NCBI GenBank assembly: GCA_016199325.1
Contig: JACQGW010000245.1
Span: forward strand, 1 to 22,760
Reading direction: 5' to 3'
DNA length: 22,760 bases
Origin: Chloroflexota bacterium
GTDB lineage: Bacteria > Chloroflexota > Dehalococcoidia > JACQGW01
In this document: positions 21,918 to 22,760 of the stretch, in pieces
Layout: each line of letters opens with the position of its first letter
How positions within the stretch are numbered: the first letter of the stretch is position 1
The notes under the pieces: model-generated
The model's database searches: none
Told to the model about the DNA's origin: nothing
What the model saw: the letters and a program-made list of their open reading frames with translations, nothing else
Position numbers and translations under genes: made by a program

Positions 21918-22760
21918 ATGACGATTGAGAGCTGGATTGTCCTGGGCTTGTTCGTGCTGCTGGTCGTCTTGCTGCTGGCGATGGCGATCCGCATCGTGGC
22001 GGAGTACCAGCGGCTAGTGGTGTTTCGGCTCGGCCGGGTGATCGGTGCGCTGGGGCCGGGGCTGGTGCTGTTGATTCCGTTCGTCGACCGGGGCGTGCGC
22101 GTCGACCTGCGCGAGCGATTCTTCGACGTGCCACCGCAGACGTGCATTACCGAGGACAACGCGTCGGTATCCATCGACTTCCTGGTCTACATGAAGATCG
22201 TGGATGCATTGCCGAGCGTGCTGAACGTGGAACAGTACGAGGGGGCGGCCCGCGGGATAGCCATCACCACGTTGCGCGCGGTGGTCGGCGACATGCTCCT
22301 GGACGAGGTGCTGGCCAAGCGGGAGCAGATCAACGAAGCGCTGCGCGGGAAGCTGGACGAGGTTACCAATCGCTGGGGCATCAAGGTGACGGCGGTGGAG
22401 ATCCGGGAGATCATCCCGCCGCGCGAGATCCAGGAGGCGATGACCCGCCAGATGTCGGCGGAGCGCAGCCGTCGAGCCATGGTAACGGAGGCCGATGGCA
22501 AGCGCGACGCGGCCATCCGGATTGCCGAGGGGCAGAGGCAGGCAGCGATTCTGGAGGCCGAAGGCGCACGCCAGGCTGCTATCCTGCGCGCTGAGGGCTT
22601 CGCGGTGGCGCTGGAGAAGGTCTTTGAGATAGCCCGCACCGTCGACAGCAAGACCATGAGCCTCCAGTACCTGGACACGCTGAAGACCCTCGGCGCCGCC
22701 CCGGCCACCAAGCTGGTGGTGCCGGCCGAGTTCACCAGCTTGCTCAGGCCCTTCCTGGAC
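21918..22760 (+). CDS. SPFH/stomatin-like (slipin) membrane protein, 3' end beyond the window
   Basis: The frame is open from the ATG at 21918 to the window end (281 codons, no stop seen), so the gene is partial. GAGGAGG lies five bases before the ATG. It starts with one membrane helix (about 7-25). The SPFH domain follows: IVAEYQRLVVFRLGRVIGAL, then GPGLVLLIPFVDRGVRVDLR, VPPQTCITEDNASVSIDFLV, and GIKVTAVEIREIIPPREIQ. After this come AEGQRQAAILEAEGARQAAI helical repeats, which form the coiled coil, and LDTLKTLGAAPATKLVVPAE, typical near the slipin C-terminus, so only a few residues are probably missing. Slipins build ring-like membrane microdomains and pair with NfeD proteases. The preceding NfeD-type gene fits this known partnership. 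Confidence 0.92.
   Translation, partial: MTIESWIVLGLFVLLVVLLLAMAIRIVAEYQRLVVFRLGRVIGALGPGLVLLIPFVDRGVRVDLRERFFDVPPQTCITEDNASVSIDFLVYMKIVDALPSVLNVEQYEGAARGIAITTLRAVVGDMLLDEVLAKREQINEALRGKLDEVTNRWGIKVTAVEIREIIPPREIQEAMTRQMSAERSRRAMVTEADGKRDAAIRIAEGQRQAAILEAEGARQAAILRAEGFAVALEKVFEIARTVDSKTMSLQYLDTLKTLGAAPATKLVVPAEFTSLLRPFLD

Overview
This is a GC-rich, gene-dense bacterial window of 22,760 bases, read here without any database search. I infer a member of the Chloroflexota (Thermomicrobia-like). The grounds are the DUF5667 protein next to an ECF sigma factor, the FtsH-like protease with two closely spaced membrane helices, several GTG starts, the general protein style, and dispersed palindromes of the 'catgctgagccgcagcgaag' type. 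The taxonomic call is an inference, not a demonstration.

Layout. Bases 1-3967 run rightward: a uroporphyrinogen decarboxylase-family (URO-D) protein bracketed by copies of a dispersed palindrome, then pyrE, then an EamA transporter overlapping a HAD phosphatase by ATGA. Bases 3968-4761 hold no intact gene. They contain two divergent relics of defence-type genes: a DUF234-type AAA ATPase with its middle deleted, and the end of a type III restriction-type helicase. GC-rich hairpins follow. Bases 4762-9466 are all leftward. In transcription order they are an ECF sigma factor, a membrane-anchored DUF5667 protein, a promoter, a small two-helix membrane protein and an FtsH-like AAA protease. This could be an envelope-stress module. 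A 437-base gap with G-runs, another palindrome copy and divergent -10 boxes separates it from a rightward run: a RimI-like acetyltransferase, a lipoprotein serine hydrolase of the beta-lactamase fold and a lysylphosphatidylglycerol-synthase-type membrane protein.

Bases 12802-15728 are leftward: proB, proA and a small acidic-tailed protein. The proB-proA gap is filled entirely by a heptanucleotide repeat, and the start of proB is partly duplicated upstream. Rightward again is a P-type cation ATPase (16175-18862). It converges with a leftward histidine kinase whose last residues and stop codon lie inside a palindromic element. The window closes with a rightward NfeD-type membrane serine protease and a truncated SPFH (slipin) gene that runs off the end.

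Working together: proBA gives the first two steps of proline synthesis, and pyrE the fifth step of UMP synthesis. The sigma/DUF5667/FtsH-like cluster and the NfeD-SPFH pair both point to membrane protein quality control. The most unusual items are the repeats (heptanucleotide array, proB 5' duplication, palindrome family recruited into a coding end), the back-to-back defence relics and the FtsH variant.
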